This document shows positions 63,091-64,000 of a stretch of 64,000 bases of DNA, piece after piece; position 1 is the first letter of the stretch; each line of letters begins with the position of its first letter. The stretch comes from Rhizomicrobium palustre (GTDB lineage Bacteria > Pseudomonadota > Alphaproteobacteria > Micropepsales > Micropepsaceae). The stretch spans positions 3,162,139 to 3,226,138 of the forward strand of contig NZ_JAASRM010000001.1 of the NCBI RefSeq assembly GCF_011761565.1. Direction: 5' to 3'. The notes under the pieces were generated by a model. It saw only the letters and a program-made list of their open reading frames with translations, did no database searches and was not told the DNA's origin. The position numbers and the translations under genes were made by a program.

Positions 63091-63658
63091 GGGCTCCACC
63101 AAAATACGCAATATTGCCAACGTCCTCGGCTGGTGCGGCTTGCGCTTTCCGGCCGAACCGCGCCATCAAATGCAGGATGGCGCGGGCAAGATGGCGTTCG
63201 ACGGTGCGATCAGAGATGGCCAGGCGTTGTGCCGTCTCCTGCTCCGTCAGTCCCTCCACCCGTCTCAGCCAAAGAACTTCGCGCGTGCGCTCTGGAAGTT
63301 CAGCCAGAACCTGCGCCACTGCCTGAACTTCTTGGCGCAGAACTATGGCTTCTTCGGGGTCGGCCGCGGCTGAAGGGGTGCCCAGCGCGTCCAAATCGCC
63401 ATTCGCGGTGACAGACACGATCCGCGGGCGGCGGATGTGGTTCATAACGATCGAATGCGCGACGGTTTTGGCATAATGCAGCGGGGTGCGAATGGCGGAA
63501 ACGTCCTCCATGGCCCCGAATTTCGCATACATCTCCTGAATAACGTCGTCGATATCCAGCTCTGCGATGCGGTACCGCGACAACCAGGCGCGTATACGCG
63601 GTTCATGCGGCAGCAAATTTTCCTCGATCCATGCGGCACGCTTCCACAACTCACTCAT
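63077..63658 (-). CDS. ECF sigma factor (second system)
   Basis: A 193-residue FecI-like sigma factor with region 2 (LDIDDVIQEMYAKFG, AKTVAHSIVMNHIRR) and region 4 (LPERTREVLWLRRVEGLTEQETAQRLAISDRTVERHLARAI). It shares the LLPHEP...RAWL...IDDVIQE...VAHSI..NHIRR framework with the sigma at 52655, showing common ancestry. It heads the minus-strand sigma-FecR-receptor operon. Confidence 0.92.
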   Translation of the reverse strand: MSELWKRAAWIEENLLPHEPRIRAWLSRYRIAELDIDDVIQEMYAKFGAMEDVSAIRTPLHYAKTVAHSIVMNHIRRPRIVSVTANGDLDALGTPSAAADPEEAIVLRQEVQAVAQVLAELPERTREVLWLRRVEGLTEQETAQRLAISDRTVERHLARAILHLMARFGRKAQAAPAEDVGNIAYFGGAHERS

Positions 63659-64000
63659 GACGCGTCGGACCAGTGTTGCCCGCCATGCCCGGGCAATTTT
63701 GTACCGGTATCAGTAAAAAAAATCGCGCCCTCGATCGGTGGGGCAGGCTGGAGATGTGAGATGGCTACATCGTACTGCGGCATATTGAGCGGTCGTCCCT
63801 GCCGAGGCTTCTAACGAGCCTCTGAAACATGTGCCGGAAAAAGCTGTCAGGCCCCCCGGCGACTATCCTGCTCTTTATTATATCCCGCGCTGCATCGCTA
63901 GGCTGTTGTAGGGGCGCCACAGCTCGCACATGCCTCAAAAAAAGTTTGTCGGGTTTTGGGGGCGTCAGGTGTCTTGGATGCGAGAACATAAAAAAGAATT
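63659..64000. other. Upstream region of the second sigma factor gene
   Basis: 342 bases to the window edge. Short ORFs here have no recognisable product. The promoter of the sigma operon presumably lies close to 63660-63760; an A-run (63715-63722) and no clear hairpin were seen. Confidence 0.5.

Noticed and set aside
63592-63597. GTATAC inside the second sigma factor gene
   Set aside because: Within coding sequence in a GC-rich context (GCGTATACGC); no relation to the AT-rich sites of the 2.6-19.8 kb locus.
1-64000. CRISPR array, prophage or transposase gene
   Set aside because: No regularly spaced repeats, cas genes, phage structural genes or transposase motifs were seen on either strand.

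Overview
The window looks like a chromosomal segment of a Gram-negative, probably alphaproteobacterial, soil or plant-associated organism. This rests on GC-rich coding, four large TonB-dependent receptors, two ECF sigma/FecR pairs, a FlhB-like/FliK-like pair and a tRNA-Asp; the genus is not determined. No phage, CRISPR or transposase gene is visible.

Region A (1-26.3 kb) is read here as one locus for using plant hydroxyproline-rich glycoproteins such as extensins or arabinogalactan proteins. It holds a complete trans-4-hydroxy-L-proline pathway (epimerase, FAD D-amino acid dehydrogenase, deaminase, 2-oxoglutarate semialdehyde dehydrogenase) and an amino acid permease. It also holds a TonB receptor, a DPP-IV-type S9 peptidase, an M24 Xaa-Pro peptidase and a secreted DUF885 metallopeptidase. 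The glycosidases are GH27, a GH127/146 type, GH43, GH9 and an 898-residue DUF5695-like protein. A GntR/FCD regulator sits in the middle. Six intergenic AT-rich sites sharing CGTATA(A/C)TAT lie at the divergent promoters of the catabolic operon, the receptor, the glycosidases, the peptidases and gntR itself. This ties sugar removal, peptide cleavage and hydroxyproline catabolism into one predicted regulon.

Region B (26.4-33.1 kb) is mixed: a methyltransferase, a secreted orphan bounded by REP-like inverted repeats, an RraB-like protein, a FlhB-like/FliK-like pair, an EF-hand lipoprotein, tRNA-Asp, and a GH35-type beta-galactosidase.

Region C (33.3-41.4 kb) is a guanidine assimilation operon. 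A clear guanidine-II (mini-ykkC) riboswitch with two ACGR-loop hairpins precedes two DUF1989 carboxyguanidine deiminase subunits, a biotin-dependent carboxylase usually labelled urea carboxylase, and allophanate hydrolase. A secreted lipase-like hydrolase ends the operon. A convergent polyamine-type ABC importer, a LysR regulator, an isochorismatase-type hydrolase, a metallo-beta-lactamase hydrolase, a TonB receptor and an ABC exporter follow (41.4-52.5 kb); their substrate is unknown.

Region D (52.6-63.7 kb) has two paralogous sigma/FecR/STN-TonB-receptor cassettes facing each other tail to tail, with a secreted FG-GAP propeller protein between them.
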